From: VXMO01 sp034422835
GTDB lineage: Bacteria > Chloroflexota > Dehalococcoidia > UBA6926
NCBI GenBank assembly: GCA_034422835.1
Contig: DAOUJJ010000007.1
Coordinates: 281,778-345,777 of the forward strand
DNA length: 64,000 bases
Direction: 5' to 3'
A program made the position numbers and the translations under genes. Under the pieces are notes generated by a model. It did not search any database, was not told the origin of the DNA, and saw nothing but the letters and a program-made list of their open reading frames with translations. Of this stretch, positions 8,251 to 16,251 are shown piece by piece. Positions within the stretch are counted from its first letter, which is position 1. Every line of letters starts with the position of its first letter.

Positions 8251-8883
8251 TTAGCGGCGGCGGTCTGCGAGTTCCGTGGCGACCTCTGACAGCGACACTC
8301 CGGCGTCCTCAAGGAGGATGGTGAGGTGGTAGAGGAGATCGGCGGCCTCGGCGCGGACGCGGTCCGGATCCTTGGCCATCGCGGCAAGCGCGGTCTCGCC
8401 ACCCTCTTCGATGACCTTTTGGGCGATGCGCTCCGTACCGCGCTCGAACAGGCCGGCCGTATAACTGCCCTCCGGCATGTCCTTCCTGCGCTGGGCAACG
8501 GTCATGGCGAGTTCAGTCAGGGTCGCGCCAAGTTGGTCCTGCGCGGCGGGTTCCATCTGCCAGTCTGAGGTATCGAAGTCCTGATAGAAGCAGGTCTCGC
8601 TGCCGGTATGGCAAGCGGGGCCGTCCGCATTGACCCTGAGCAGGATGACATCGCCATCGCAGTCGGGGTGGATCTCAACGATATTGAGAAAGTTGCCCGA
8701 CGTTGCGCCCTTGTGCCAGAGCTCCTGCCGTGAACGGCTGTAGAACCATGCCTGGCCGGATTCGATGGTGCGCGTGAGGGACTCATGGTTCATGTAGGCG
8801 ACCATGAGGACGGCGCCGGTATCCGCATCCTGGGCGATGGCGGGGATGAGGGCTTTTTCGTCGATCGTCAGTTGGGTTGGCAT
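8251..8883 (-). CDS. hisIE: Bifunctional phosphoribosyl-AMP cyclohydrolase / phosphoribosyl-ATP pyrophosphatase
   Basis: This 210-residue fusion carries HisI (residues 1-about 110) followed by HisE. HisI motifs are MVAYMNHESL, SRSRQELWHKGATSGN and the zinc-binding HPDCDGD / GPACHTG. HisE motifs are RKDMPEGSYTAGLF and KVIEEGGETALAA. It catalyses steps 2 and 3 of histidine synthesis. The open frame extends upstream to 8967, but that part is read through a repeat (8953-8982). The ATG at 8883 has a strong AGGAGA site. The repeat-bearing gap separates it from the HAD/hisF pair. Confidence 0.95.
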   Translation of the reverse strand: MPTQLTIDEKALIPAIAQDADTGAVLMVAYMNHESLTRTIESGQAWFYSRSRQELWHKGATSGNFLNIVEIHPDCDGDVILLRVNADGPACHTGSETCFYQDFDTSDWQMEPAAQDQLGATLTELAMTVAQRRKDMPEGSYTAGLFERGTERIAQKVIEEGGETALAAMAKDPDRVRAEAADLLYHLTILLEDAGVSLSEVATELADRRR

Positions 8884-8952
8884 GGGTTTTCTCCTGCCTT
8901 TTTCAGTGGAGGCATAGGTTAATTGTATGGGGTTGTGGGTGAACGGGGGACT

Positions 8953-8982
8953 GGATTCCCGTGTCAAGCACGGGAATGACGG
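8953..8982 (+). repeat. Repeat family B, variant loop
   Basis: A palindromic element of the GGATTCCCG...CGGGAATGACGG type, with loop GTCAAGCAC instead of the usual CTTTCG. It occupies the 104-base gap between hisIE and the HAD gene. Confidence 0.8.
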
Positions 8983-8987
8983 AGGGG

Positions 8988-9773
8988 TTAGAGGGCGGAG
9001 AGGGTTTTGGAGGCGACGATGTCAACGAGGCCGAGGAGGTTGGTGACTTCATAGTCAGGGTGATCATCGATATCCGCCGGCCAATCCTCGCCCGTGCGAT
9101 TGACCCAGACGGCAGGGATGCCCAGGCTATGTGGACCTTGGACATCCTCGAACGGCCTATCCCCAGCATAGAGCACCTGCGTGGGATCCGTGATACCCAG
9201 TAGGTCGAGGGCGGCTTGAAAGATGGCGGGATGGGGCTTGTAGACACGCGCACCTTCCGAGTGAACGATCCCCGAGAATGACAGGCCGCTATGCCGAACC
9301 GCGCCGTGTATGGAATCGTCATCTGCGTTGCTGACGATGATCATAGGTACTCGTGCTCCTATAGCCTCCAGCGCTGGCCGGGTGTCACGGTACATGTGGC
9401 GCGTGATGGTGTCGGCCACTATGATTTCCGCCGCGGCCTCAGCAAAGCTGTCTTTCAGGCCCAATTCGGCGGCCGCCAGGCGAAAGCTGTGCTCCCACGC
9501 CGCACGATACGTTGAGAATTGTTCAGGAGAAGTTGCTTCCCACTCATTTGCCTTATTGCGCCACACTCGCCCGCTGCGAAAGGCGCTCTCATGGACTTGC
9601 CAATGTTTGAGGAGGATCTCCGGTTCCACTGGTAACTCAAGCTGTTCGACGACCCTCTGAAAGATGCCCGGCATCGTATCAGGCCCGTAATAAAAGATGG
9701 TGCCGTAGGCGTCAAGGAGGACGGCGCGGAGCCGGAAACGGGAGCGGCGGCGAGGTCGGGGGGGAGGGTTCAC
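8988..9773 (-). CDS. HAD-superfamily hydrolase (haloacid dehalogenase-like subclass IA)
   Basis: This 261-residue HAD hydrolase has motif I as LLDAYGTIFY (nucleophile D20 or so), motif II as IIVSNADDDS, and motif IV as VLYAGDRPFEDVQG. The cap region is alpha-helical, as in subclass IA. It probably dephosphorylates a small metabolite. The GTG start overlaps the hisF stop (GTGA), so it is coupled to the histidine genes. A histidinol-phosphatase role is possible, since no other candidate for that step is in the cluster, but this is inference. Confidence 0.82.
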   Translation of the reverse strand: MNPPPRPRRRSRFRLRAVLLDAYGTIFYYGPDTMPGIFQRVVEQLELPVEPEILLKHWQVHESAFRSGRVWRNKANEWEATSPEQFSTYRAAWEHSFRLAAAELGLKDSFAEAAAEIIVADTITRHMYRDTRPALEAIGARVPMIIVSNADDDSIHGAVRHSGLSFSGIVHSEGARVYKPHPAIFQAALDLLGITDPTQVLYAGDRPFEDVQGPHSLGIPAVWVNRTGEDWPADIDDHPDYEVTNLLGLVDIVASKTLSAL

Positions 9774-10609
9774 GCTCCTGCGCTCGCGTTCAGCCGGACG
9801 GGGACGTTCTGGCTTCGCATGTATTCCTTGGCCTGCTCAATAGTGAATTCGCCGTAGTGGAAAATGCTGGCGGCCAAGGCGGCATCCGCCCCGCCCTGCA
9901 CGACGGCCTCACACATATGCTCGACGTTGCCCGCACCGCCTGAAGCAATGACAGGGATAGTAACGGCGTCCGCGACGGCGCGGATGAGTTCGAGATCATA
10001 CCCGGTCTTTGTGCCGTCGGCGTCGATGCTGTTGAGGACGACCTCACCTGCGCCAAGTTCGGCGGCGTATATCGTCCACTTGAGGGCGTCGATGCCTGCG
10101 GCGCGACCGCCGTCGGCGCCGGTGTGGGTGCGGACTTCCCAGCGTGTGGAATCGTCAAAGGCTATCTCTGATATTTCGTGTGGCGGCGCATCGATCTGAG
10201 ACGGGGCGACGCGGCGGGCGTCCATGCCGAGGACGATGCACTGGCTGCCGAACTGGGCGGCAGACTCGCGGATGAGTTCAGGGTTCTGGACGGCGGCTGT
10301 GTTGATGCTGACCTTGTCCGCGCCGGCGTTGAGCATGGTGCGGACATCTTCCACGCTGCGGATGCCGCCGCCGACGGTGAGAGGAATGTAGACCTCCTCA
10401 GCAACGCGGTGAACCACGTCAAGCATGATTTCGCGGCCATCGGATGAGGCGGTGATGTCGTAGAAAACGAGTTCATCCGCGCCCTGCTCATCGTAGAAAC
10501 GGGCGAGTTCGACGGGGTCACCGGCGTCGCGGTGGTCGCGGAAACGGACGCCCTTGACGACACGGCCGCCTTTCACATCAAGACAAGGGATAATTCTGCG
10601 GGAGAGCAT
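9770..10609 (-). CDS. hisF: Imidazole glycerol phosphate synthase cyclase subunit, with insertion
   Basis: This 279-residue TIM barrel is the cyclase subunit that works with HisH to form IGP and AICAR. Typical motifs are MLSRRIIPCLDVKGGRVVKG, LTVGGGIRS, DKVSINTAA, LNSIDADGTKTGYD and VIASGGAGN. The usual length is about 253. The extra residues lie between IVLGMDARRV and WEVRTHTG (around 130-155), a loop normally only a few residues long. The C-terminus ends NVPVRLNASAGA. It is the first gene downstream of the DUF262 gene and is coupled to the HAD hydrolase. Confidence 0.95.
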   Translation of the reverse strand: MLSRRIIPCLDVKGGRVVKGVRFRDHRDAGDPVELARFYDEQGADELVFYDITASSDGREIMLDVVHRVAEEVYIPLTVGGGIRSVEDVRTMLNAGADKVSINTAAVQNPELIRESAAQFGSQCIVLGMDARRVAPSQIDAPPHEISEIAFDDSTRWEVRTHTGADGGRAAGIDALKWTIYAAELGAGEVVLNSIDADGTKTGYDLELIRAVADAVTIPVIASGGAGNVEHMCEAVVQGGADAALAASIFHYGEFTIEQAKEYMRSQNVPVRLNASAGA

Positions 10610-10618
10610 TTTCGTCGC

Positions 10619-12220
10619 TCATTCTCTGCGGAGTTTTCGCAAGTATTTGTTCGATTCATCCGCCAGCAGATCGGCCCGGGACCTGAGCCACGTCCTGTAC
10701 CGTCCAGGAGTCACACTACTTGGGTCAGGAATTGCCTGCTGCTTCAACAGCCCGCGAGAGACCAGCTTAAGGTCGGCGATGTATTCCTTGGGAGATTTTG
10801 CAGCAATCTTGCGGTTTGCCTGAGCACTTATGACCGCCATATTAGCCACGGAGTCAATCTCGTCTTTTTCTATGTTTCTTACATTATCCTTAAGCCACTT
10901 TCGCGGAAAGATGTGGTGCCATTCAGGGCTATAGTCGCCTTGTGCTTCCGCGCGAATCCGATAACCGTTGGGATCCCAGTCCTTTGCATCGTTCGAATAC
11001 GCTAGCAGGTAAATCATCAGCCTATATACCGAGTTGCGGCCACTGCCAGCTTCTCTGAAATCTGCGGCACTGAATTCCTGCGGGGAGTCAAGTAGGTCAT
11101 CAAGGCTCTTCAAGGCTTGCTTCCTTGACTTCGCGTTTTTCATGGCGCTGATGACTCGATCCAACCTCGTCTCTGTGGGTCCTGCAAAGAACCCGTCCTT
11201 AATTGCAACAAGCATCCATGCCACAAATGGGCCGAACGGTTCCTGTGGAAACTTGTTTCTGTATATTGCTGCAGTCACCACAGCATTGAGGCTTATAGCC
11301 AAATCGGAGTTGATGATGCCATACTGTCGCAGTCCCTCGCAGGCCGACTGCAAGGCCTTTTTGGTAGCATCCCAAGACTTGTTCTTACTTAGGTTTTCCC
11401 AGAACTCGGGGCGAATATCTCGGAATCTGGTCCGTTCCGCCCCGATGGCGGTGAAGGCCCTGAAAATGAACGCAGGTTCGATATCAAACCCGTCTTTCTC
11501 CAGCGACTGCATGAACTTAAGGAAGTTTCGATTGACCCATCCAGGGTTCCGGGACGCGACTACACCCAAATAAATATCTGCCTGTTGAACAGGGGTACCG
11601 GTTGAGTTTAACCTCTTGAAAATCTCCGCTACTTGGGTCAATTCGATCGCGTCGTCAATCTCTACGATTGGGAGCTTAGCCTTCTTGATGTTCGCGACTT
11701 GCCCCAAATGTTCTGCCAAGTCGTCGGCACTATCTGTGAATGTTTGGCCATTTTGGATTAGTCGTTGAGCCATCTTATAGAGTTTTGCAGAGTTATCGAA
11801 GATTTCTCTGACCGAAACATATCGACCTGAAGTTGTGCGACGTGTTACGAGTGTGAGTTCCTCAACGCCAATGTCAAGCTTTACGTCGAACTTCTCAAGG
11901 TGCTCGTTCCAGGTGCCGCTCTGCTTGTCATCCCACCAGTCGGGGCGCTGCCCAAAGAGGGTACATAGAGCCGTGGTGCGTTGCTGACCGTCAATGAGCC
12001 AATACCTTTTGAGAGGTTGATCAGAATCTCCCCGTTGAACAGCGGTATCAGACTTCCATGTCAAAATGCTCCCAACCGGAAACTCTTTCACAAGAGAATC
12101 GGCAAATTCAAGAACTTTAGCGGGGGTCCAAACGAAACCCCGCTGAAACTCTGGAACCGCGTACGTTCCCTCGCGCGCCTCCCTGACGACCGTTTCTAAT
12201 TCAGGTTGCCTGTGGTCCAT
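10619..12220 (-). CDS. DUF262 protein with C-terminal HNH-like (DUF1524-type) motif
   Basis: This 533-residue protein begins with a DUF262/GmrS-like domain: VPEFQRGFVWTPAKVLEFADSL at about 20 and the ParB-like WLIDGQQRTTAL motif near 75. A C-terminal HNH-like motif follows near 450 (EWHHIFPRKWLKDN, with VANMAVISAQANRKI). This architecture is that of GmrSD-type modification-dependent nucleases and their single-chain relatives in phage defence. The gene lies between hisF and hisA, reads in their direction and ends 9 bases before hisF. Its codons are plainly more A/T-rich than those of the his genes, which points to horizontal gain. No partner methylase is present. Confidence 0.82.
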   Translation of the reverse strand: MDHRQPELETVVREAREGTYAVPEFQRGFVWTPAKVLEFADSLVKEFPVGSILTWKSDTAVQRGDSDQPLKRYWLIDGQQRTTALCTLFGQRPDWWDDKQSGTWNEHLEKFDVKLDIGVEELTLVTRRTTSGRYVSVREIFDNSAKLYKMAQRLIQNGQTFTDSADDLAEHLGQVANIKKAKLPIVEIDDAIELTQVAEIFKRLNSTGTPVQQADIYLGVVASRNPGWVNRNFLKFMQSLEKDGFDIEPAFIFRAFTAIGAERTRFRDIRPEFWENLSKNKSWDATKKALQSACEGLRQYGIINSDLAISLNAVVTAAIYRNKFPQEPFGPFVAWMLVAIKDGFFAGPTETRLDRVISAMKNAKSRKQALKSLDDLLDSPQEFSAADFREAGSGRNSVYRLMIYLLAYSNDAKDWDPNGYRIRAEAQGDYSPEWHHIFPRKWLKDNVRNIEKDEIDSVANMAVISAQANRKIAAKSPKEYIADLKLVSRGLLKQQAIPDPSSVTPGRYRTWLRSRADLLADESNKYLRKLRRE

Positions 12221-12429
12221 TCAATTCCCTCGCCTCTTAATGTTTCCCGATACATCTCTGCATGGCAGAACTGTAGCACGTTAAAAGGGCTTTTTCATTG
12301 CCAGCTATTTCTGTAGTTGGATTCTTCGCTGCGCCCAGAATGACACGCTGTTTTGCGGTACAGAGTTGGATTGTTATACGAGGTTCGGATTCCCGCTTTC
12401 GCGGGAATGACGGAGGGGGGATGACGGGG
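12221..12429 (+). repeat. Intergenic stretch with repeat families A and B
   Basis: The gap between hisA and the DUF262 gene holds a family A copy at 12319-12345 (one variant base, GCGCCCAG) and a family B copy at 12387-12413 with loop CTTTCG, both in + orientation. No gene is seen here. Confidence 0.8.
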
Positions 12430-13155
12430 TTACTTGAGGTTGGCGGCGGCGATTGCATCCGGGAGGGAGATGTCGCCGGTGTAGAGGGCGCGGCCGATGA
12501 TGACGGCTTCTACATCTGTAGCAGCGAGGAATCGAATGTCGTTGAGTGTAGTGACACCGCCGGAGGCGATGACCGGGATGGGCGCGACGGCCTCTGCGAA
12601 ACTCTGCATCGCCTCCACGTTGACGCCCTGCATCGCGCCATCGCGGGAGATGTCCGTGTGGATGAAGCGGCGGACGCCATCCTGGGCTAGGCGTTGAGCC
12701 AACTCAATAGTGTCAACGCCTGAGTCCTCGGTCCATCCCCGGACAGCAACACGGTCATCACGGGCATCAAGACCGACGGCGATACGGTCGCCGTAGCGCT
12801 CACACGCCTCACGGACGAGATCAGGGTTGGTTACGGCGACGGTGCCGAGGATGACGCGGTCGATGCCGGCGTCGATGAGGGCGGTGATGTCGTCCATGGA
12901 GCGGACGCCGCCGCCGAGTTGGACGGGGACGTTGATGGCGTGTGCGATGGAGGCGGCAAGCTGCGCCTGCCCCGTGTTGCCCTCACGCGCGCCATCCAGA
13001 TCAACAAGGTGGATGCGCTGCGCGCCCTGCTCTTCCCAAGAGCGGGCAACGGCGGCAGGATCATCGTCAAAGACCGTTTCGCGTTCATAGTCGCCCTGAA
13101 ATAGACGTACGGCCTTGCCGTTGCGGAGGTCAATGGCCGGAATTATTTTCATCAT
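12430..13155 (-). CDS. hisA: Phosphoribosylformimino-AICAR ribotide isomerase
   Basis: This 241-residue TIM barrel performs step 4 of histidine synthesis. Clear motifs are IIPAIDLRNGKAVRLFQGDY, IHLVDLDGAREG, VQLGGGVRS, RVILGTVAV, HTDISRDGAMQGVN and VIASGGVTT. The length is normal. The start is a double ATG (ATGATGAA); the same start region with its upstream sequence is duplicated about 77 bases earlier, creating two very short ORFs ahead of the gene. hisH lies upstream and the DUF262 gene downstream. Confidence 0.95.
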   Translation of the reverse strand: MMKIIPAIDLRNGKAVRLFQGDYERETVFDDDPAAVARSWEEQGAQRIHLVDLDGAREGNTGQAQLAASIAHAINVPVQLGGGVRSMDDITALIDAGIDRVILGTVAVTNPDLVREACERYGDRIAVGLDARDDRVAVRGWTEDSGVDTIELAQRLAQDGVRRFIHTDISRDGAMQGVNVEAMQSFAEAVAPIPVIASGGVTTLNDIRFLAATDVEAVIIGRALYTGDISLPDAIAAANLK

Positions 13156-13253
13156 CGGTTCCAGATTGTACGTCTACAATTTAGACGGTCCGTTTTTCAT
13201 CATCGAATCGGGACTGTCAGTTTGTTCATCATCGGTTCCAGATTGTTCGTCTA
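13148..13253 (-). repeat. Duplicated hisA start region
   Basis: A 29-base sequence at 13148-13176 recurs at 13225-13253 with a single mismatch, and a shorter copy of its end is at 13196-13205. Read on the minus strand, each copy ends in ATGATGAA. The first two give mini-ORFs (MMNKLTVPIR and MMKNGPSKL); the third is the hisA start. Confidence 0.8.
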
Positions 13254-13877
13254 GATTGCCCAGTTGAAGAAATCCCGATAGAGGGCGAGGCCGGGTCTGC
13301 CGCTCTTTTCCGGGTGGAACTGGGTGGCGATGAGCTTGTCCTTCGCGATGACGCTCGCGAATTGGCCACCGTAGTCGGTGACGCCGAGCGTCATGTCCTC
13401 GTCCGCAGGCTTGGCATAGTAGCTGTGGACAAAGTAGAACTGGTAGTTCGGCGGGATATTGGCGGCGGCGGGGTGGTCGCGCGTGAACTCCACATCGTTC
13501 CAGCCCATGTGTGGAACGGTGAGGTCGTGCGGGAATCTGATGCATGCGCCGGGGATGAGTCCAAGGCATTCGGCGTCGCCCTCCTCAGTGCGGTCAAATA
13601 ACAGCTGCAAGCCGAGGCAGACTCCAAAGAATGGGACGTCGCGGGCGATGAGGTCCTGCAGGGCGGAGTCCATACCTGCGTCGCGCAGTCTGATCATGCA
13701 CGGGCCTGCGATGCCCTGTCCGGGAAAGACGACACCATCGACGTTTTGGAGATCGGCGGTTTTGTCCGTGACGTTGACGCCAAATCCGACGGTTTCGAGT
13801 GCCTTGGCGACGGAGCGGAGGTTGCCCGCGCCGTAGTCGACGACGGCGATGAGGGGGGCTGCAGCGTTATTGCTCAC
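13251..13877 (-). CDS. hisH: Imidazole glycerol phosphate synthase glutaminase subunit
   Basis: This 208-residue class I glutamine amidotransferase supplies ammonia to HisF. The nucleophile cysteine lies in FFGVCLGLQLLF near 86, and the His-Glu pair is in TQFHPEKSG near 190. The N-terminal IAVVDYGAGNLRSVAKALE is typical. The GTG start overlaps the end of the adenosyltransferase gene by 11 bases, so the genes are co-transcribed. The stop lies in the second copy of the duplicated hisA leader. hisF is separated from it by hisA and the DUF262 gene. Confidence 0.95.
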   Translation of the reverse strand: MSNNAAAPLIAVVDYGAGNLRSVAKALETVGFGVNVTDKTADLQNVDGVVFPGQGIAGPCMIRLRDAGMDSALQDLIARDVPFFGVCLGLQLLFDRTEEGDAECLGLIPGACIRFPHDLTVPHMGWNDVEFTRDHPAAANIPPNYQFYFVHSYYAKPADEDMTLGVTDYGGQFASVIAKDKLIATQFHPEKSGRPGLALYRDFFNWAI

Positions 13878-14427
13878 CGGTCAGGAGCTCCATGGGCAGA
13901 TGCCGATCTTGATAGCGGGCGAGGATGAAGAGGAGGTCGGCGGCGCGGTTGAGATACGGAATCACGAGCGATTCTTCACGTAAATACCCGTCCTGCATGA
14001 GGCCGACAGAACGACGCTCTGCACGCCGAAGTGTGGACCGGGCGAGATCGAGGGCGGCAGAAGCTGCCGTTGCGCCGGGGATGACGAATGCGCGGGGCAA
14101 CTCGAACTCCTCCTGCAGGGAGTCGATGTGCTTTTCTAGGGCATCCACGTGCTCTTGCGTGACGGGTGAGAAGTGCTTGAGGAAGGTACCAAAGTGGCCG
14201 ACATCCGTGGCGAGTTCGGCGCCGACTGTAAAGAGTTCACGCTGGAGGGCGATGGCAATTTCCCGGACGCGGTCATCTTCGGAGTGGCTGCGTCCGAGTC
14301 CGATGGCGGAGACGGCCTCATCGACGGTGCCGTAGGCTTCGGCGCGCGGATCGTTCTTGGGCACACGGCCACCGTACAGGAGACCGGTCTCTCCCTTGTC
14401 ACCGTATCGTGTGTAGACGTTTGGCAT
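13867..14427 (-). CDS. PduO-type cob(I)alamin adenosyltransferase
   Basis: This 186-residue helical-bundle protein is a PduO/MMAB-type corrinoid adenosyltransferase. The N-terminal ATP motif is YTRYGDKGETGLLYGGR, and typical helices carry DEAVSAIGLGRS and the C-terminal ARSTLRRAERRSVGL / LNRAADLLFILAR. It transfers adenosyl from ATP to cob(I)alamin to make coenzyme B12. It heads the hisH-hisA run with an 11-base overlap. No B12-dependent enzyme is encoded in the window, so its use lies elsewhere in the genome. Confidence 0.92.
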   Translation of the reverse strand: MPNVYTRYGDKGETGLLYGGRVPKNDPRAEAYGTVDEAVSAIGLGRSHSEDDRVREIAIALQRELFTVGAELATDVGHFGTFLKHFSPVTQEHVDALEKHIDSLQEEFELPRAFVIPGATAASAALDLARSTLRRAERRSVGLMQDGYLREESLVIPYLNRAADLLFILARYQDRHLPMELLTGEQ

Positions 14428-14515
14428 TTTTGTAGGCCGTTCCAGCTTGGTCCGCGCTCCAGTGTTTCCTTCCTGTTCCCAGTGTAGCGCGGGGTGGAGG
14501 CAGAAGAGTGAGAGC

Positions 14516-14869
14516 TTATTCGTTGGTGTATGAGAAGAGGGCAGCTAGTTTCTCAAGGACTTCTCCGACAACTTGCCTTGGAGCTTTGGCTTCAAAACGC
14601 GCTCGCCTTGCTCGCCAGTCGAGGCTTTTCACCTGGTCTGATAGAACAACTCCGGTCACAGTGCCCGAAGAAGGAAGCAGAACTTCAAACGGGTAATTCT
14701 TGATCCTGGAGGTGATAGGACAGAAGACAGCCAATCCTGTTTTTGCATTGTAGTCATGTGGGCTCAGCGTCAATGCGGGCCGATGGCCAGCCTGCTCATG
14801 TCCGGCTTGAGGGGTAAAGCTGAGCCAGACTATATCCCCGCGTGATGGAACGTACCCGTCGCCTACCAC
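14516..14869 (-). CDS. mazF: MazF/PemK-family toxin
   Basis: This 117-residue protein matches the MazF/PemK mRNA interferase fold: SRGDIVWLSFTPQAGHEQAGHRPALTLSP at the N-terminus, AVFCPITSRIKNYPFEV in the core, and GVVLSDQVKSLDWRARRARF near 75-95. These enzymes cut mRNA at short sequences. The GTG start overlaps the antitoxin stop by 7 bases, the classic arrangement for toxin-antitoxin pairs, with antitoxin first in the minus direction. The C-terminal helix is complete, so it looks functional. Confidence 0.9.
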   Translation of the reverse strand: MVGDGYVPSRGDIVWLSFTPQAGHEQAGHRPALTLSPHDYNAKTGLAVFCPITSRIKNYPFEVLLPSSGTVTGVVLSDQVKSLDWRARRARFEAKAPRQVVGEVLEKLAALFSYTNE

Positions 14870-15102
14870 TCTTCATTGCCTTGTGCCTGTCCGAAATCAT
14901 GCTCTGTATGCACGTTGTCGGGGTTAACCTGAGCGAGCATATCGGTCAAGTTATATGGTGTCTTACGCAAGATGACCTGACCGTCGTCTGAAACGATTTC
15001 GATAGAGGAGCCTTCCTGAACGCCCCATTGTTCGGCGATTGGTTTAGGGATCCGCACAGCAAGGCTCGACCCCCATCTAGAGACGTGAGACTTAGCGCCC
15101 AT
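14863..15102 (-). CDS. mazE: MazE/AbrB-family antitoxin
   Basis: This 79-residue protein has the SpoVT/AbrB swapped-hairpin DNA-binding domain: VSRWGSSLAVRIPKPIAEQWGVQEGSSIEI. A short acidic C-terminal tail (NVHTEHDFGQAQGNEEW) should wrap the toxin. The open frame continues upstream to 15135, but the ATG at 15102 has a perfect AGGAGG 7 bases before it. It is expected to repress its own operon, and an A/T-rich TATACAAT-like box lies just upstream on the minus strand. Confidence 0.88.
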   Translation of the reverse strand: MGAKSHVSRWGSSLAVRIPKPIAEQWGVQEGSSIEIVSDDGQVILRKTPYNLTDMLAQVNPDNVHTEHDFGQAQGNEEW

Positions 15103-15138
15103 ACCTGTACCTCCTATAGATATATTGTATATCACATT

Positions 15139-15202
15139 GGATTCTTCGCTGTGCTCAGAATGACGTGGCCGGATGGATCCCGGCTTTCGGCGGAATGAGC
15201 GG
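15139..15202 (+). repeat. Repeat families A and B (degenerate)
   Basis: A family A copy (15139-15165, GTGCTCAG variant) is followed by a decayed family B copy (15175-15202, GGATCCCGGCTTTCGGCGGAATGA). They lie between mazE and the heat-shock promoter. Confidence 0.75.
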
Positions 15203-15219
15203 AAGGCTCAAATATAAAG

Positions 15220-15247
15220 TTGACAATGCTATTGTGAGAGGTATGAT
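15220..15247 (+). promoter_or_regulatory. Sigma-70-type promoter of the dnaJ-hspR-clp operon
   Basis: A perfect -35 box TTGACA (15220-15225) and a -10 box TATGAT (15242-15247) are separated by 16 bases. The segment ACAAT-GCT-ATTGT inside the spacer forms a small palindrome. It could be a repressor site, but it is not the known HspR HAIR sequence. The leader to the dnaJ ATG at 15313 would be about 58 bases. Confidence 0.7.
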
Positions 15248-15312
15248 GATTTTGTTGATAAGAACAAGAGTGGGACAGATAGCTGGGAATAGCGAATTAT
15301 CGGCCTGATGTG

Positions 15313-16251
15313 ATGGCAGTGACGGACTATTACAAGACTCTTGGGGTCTCGCGGACGGCCTCCGACAAGGAGATAAAGTCGGCGTTCCGTAAGCTTGCCC
15401 GCCAGTATCACCCCGACGTGAATCCCGGCGACGAGGAGGCAGAGCGCCGCTTCAAGGAGATCAACGAGGCGCACGAGGTTCTCGGCGACACGGACAATCG
15501 CAAGAAATACGACAAGTACGGCGAGAACTGGGTGCATGCCGATCGCATCGAGGAGATGCAGCAGCAGGGAGGATTCGGCGCGGGGCCCGGCATGGGCGGC
15601 GCGTTCAGATTCGCAGGGGGACAGGGATTCTCCGGCCTCGGCGATATTCTCGGGCAGTTCTTCAGCGGTGGCGGTGGCGGAAGTGAGTCGGTATTCCGCC
15701 AGCGACCCCAACCTCAGCGTCCACGCGACGTTCCTGTCGAAATAACACTCCAGGAGGCGTTTCACGGGACTCGGCGCTCGATGCGCGTGCAGGATGGAGA
15801 GGGTGGAACCCGGACAATCGAAGCGCAGATTCCGGCGGGTGTCGATACCGGCTCACGCGTGAAAATGAGCGGCGCAGGCCCCAAGACGCCTGCGGGCGGC
15901 AACTCCGATCTGTATCTGAAAGTGACGGTCAAGGCGGATTCACAATTCAGCCGCAAGGGCGCGGACCTTACGACGGAGGTCAAGGTTCCGATGCTCGACG
16001 CGCTGCTGGGCGGCGAGGTCATGGTGCCGACAATCGGCGGTTCCGGCGTGGCCCTTCGCATCCCGCCGGAGACGGACAACGGCCAGACGTTTCGCATCGC
16101 TGGCAAGGGAATGCCAAAGATGCGCGGAACCGGCGCGGGCGATCTACTCGTCAAGGTGAACGTGACGCTGCCGAAAGGCTTGCAGGAATCGGAGCGCGAG
16201 CTGTTGACGCAACTGCGCGGGATGCGCGAGACGGCGGGAGGTACGGAATGA
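15313..16251 (+). CDS. DnaJ-class co-chaperone (CbpA/DnaJ2 type, no zinc fingers)
   Basis: The J-domain is at residues 1-70 with the essential HPD in ARQYHPDVNPGD. A Gly/Phe-rich linker follows (about 80-125, GGFGAGPGMGGAF and FSGGGGGS). The protein then passes directly to the C-terminal substrate-binding beta domains (VPVEITLQEAFHGTRRSM onward) with no CxxCxGxG zinc fingers, so it is a type II J-protein of 312 residues. It stimulates Hsp70 ATPase. A GTG lies directly before the ATG. It overlaps hspR by 4 bases in a heat-shock operon. Confidence 0.92.
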   Translation: MAVTDYYKTLGVSRTASDKEIKSAFRKLARQYHPDVNPGDEEAERRFKEINEAHEVLGDTDNRKKYDKYGENWVHADRIEEMQQQGGFGAGPGMGGAFRFAGGQGFSGLGDILGQFFSGGGGGSESVFRQRPQPQRPRDVPVEITLQEAFHGTRRSMRVQDGEGGTRTIEAQIPAGVDTGSRVKMSGAGPKTPAGGNSDLYLKVTVKADSQFSRKGADLTTEVKVPMLDALLGGEVMVPTIGGSGVALRIPPETDNGQTFRIAGKGMPKMRGTGAGDLLVKVNVTLPKGLQESERELLTQLRGMRETAGGTE

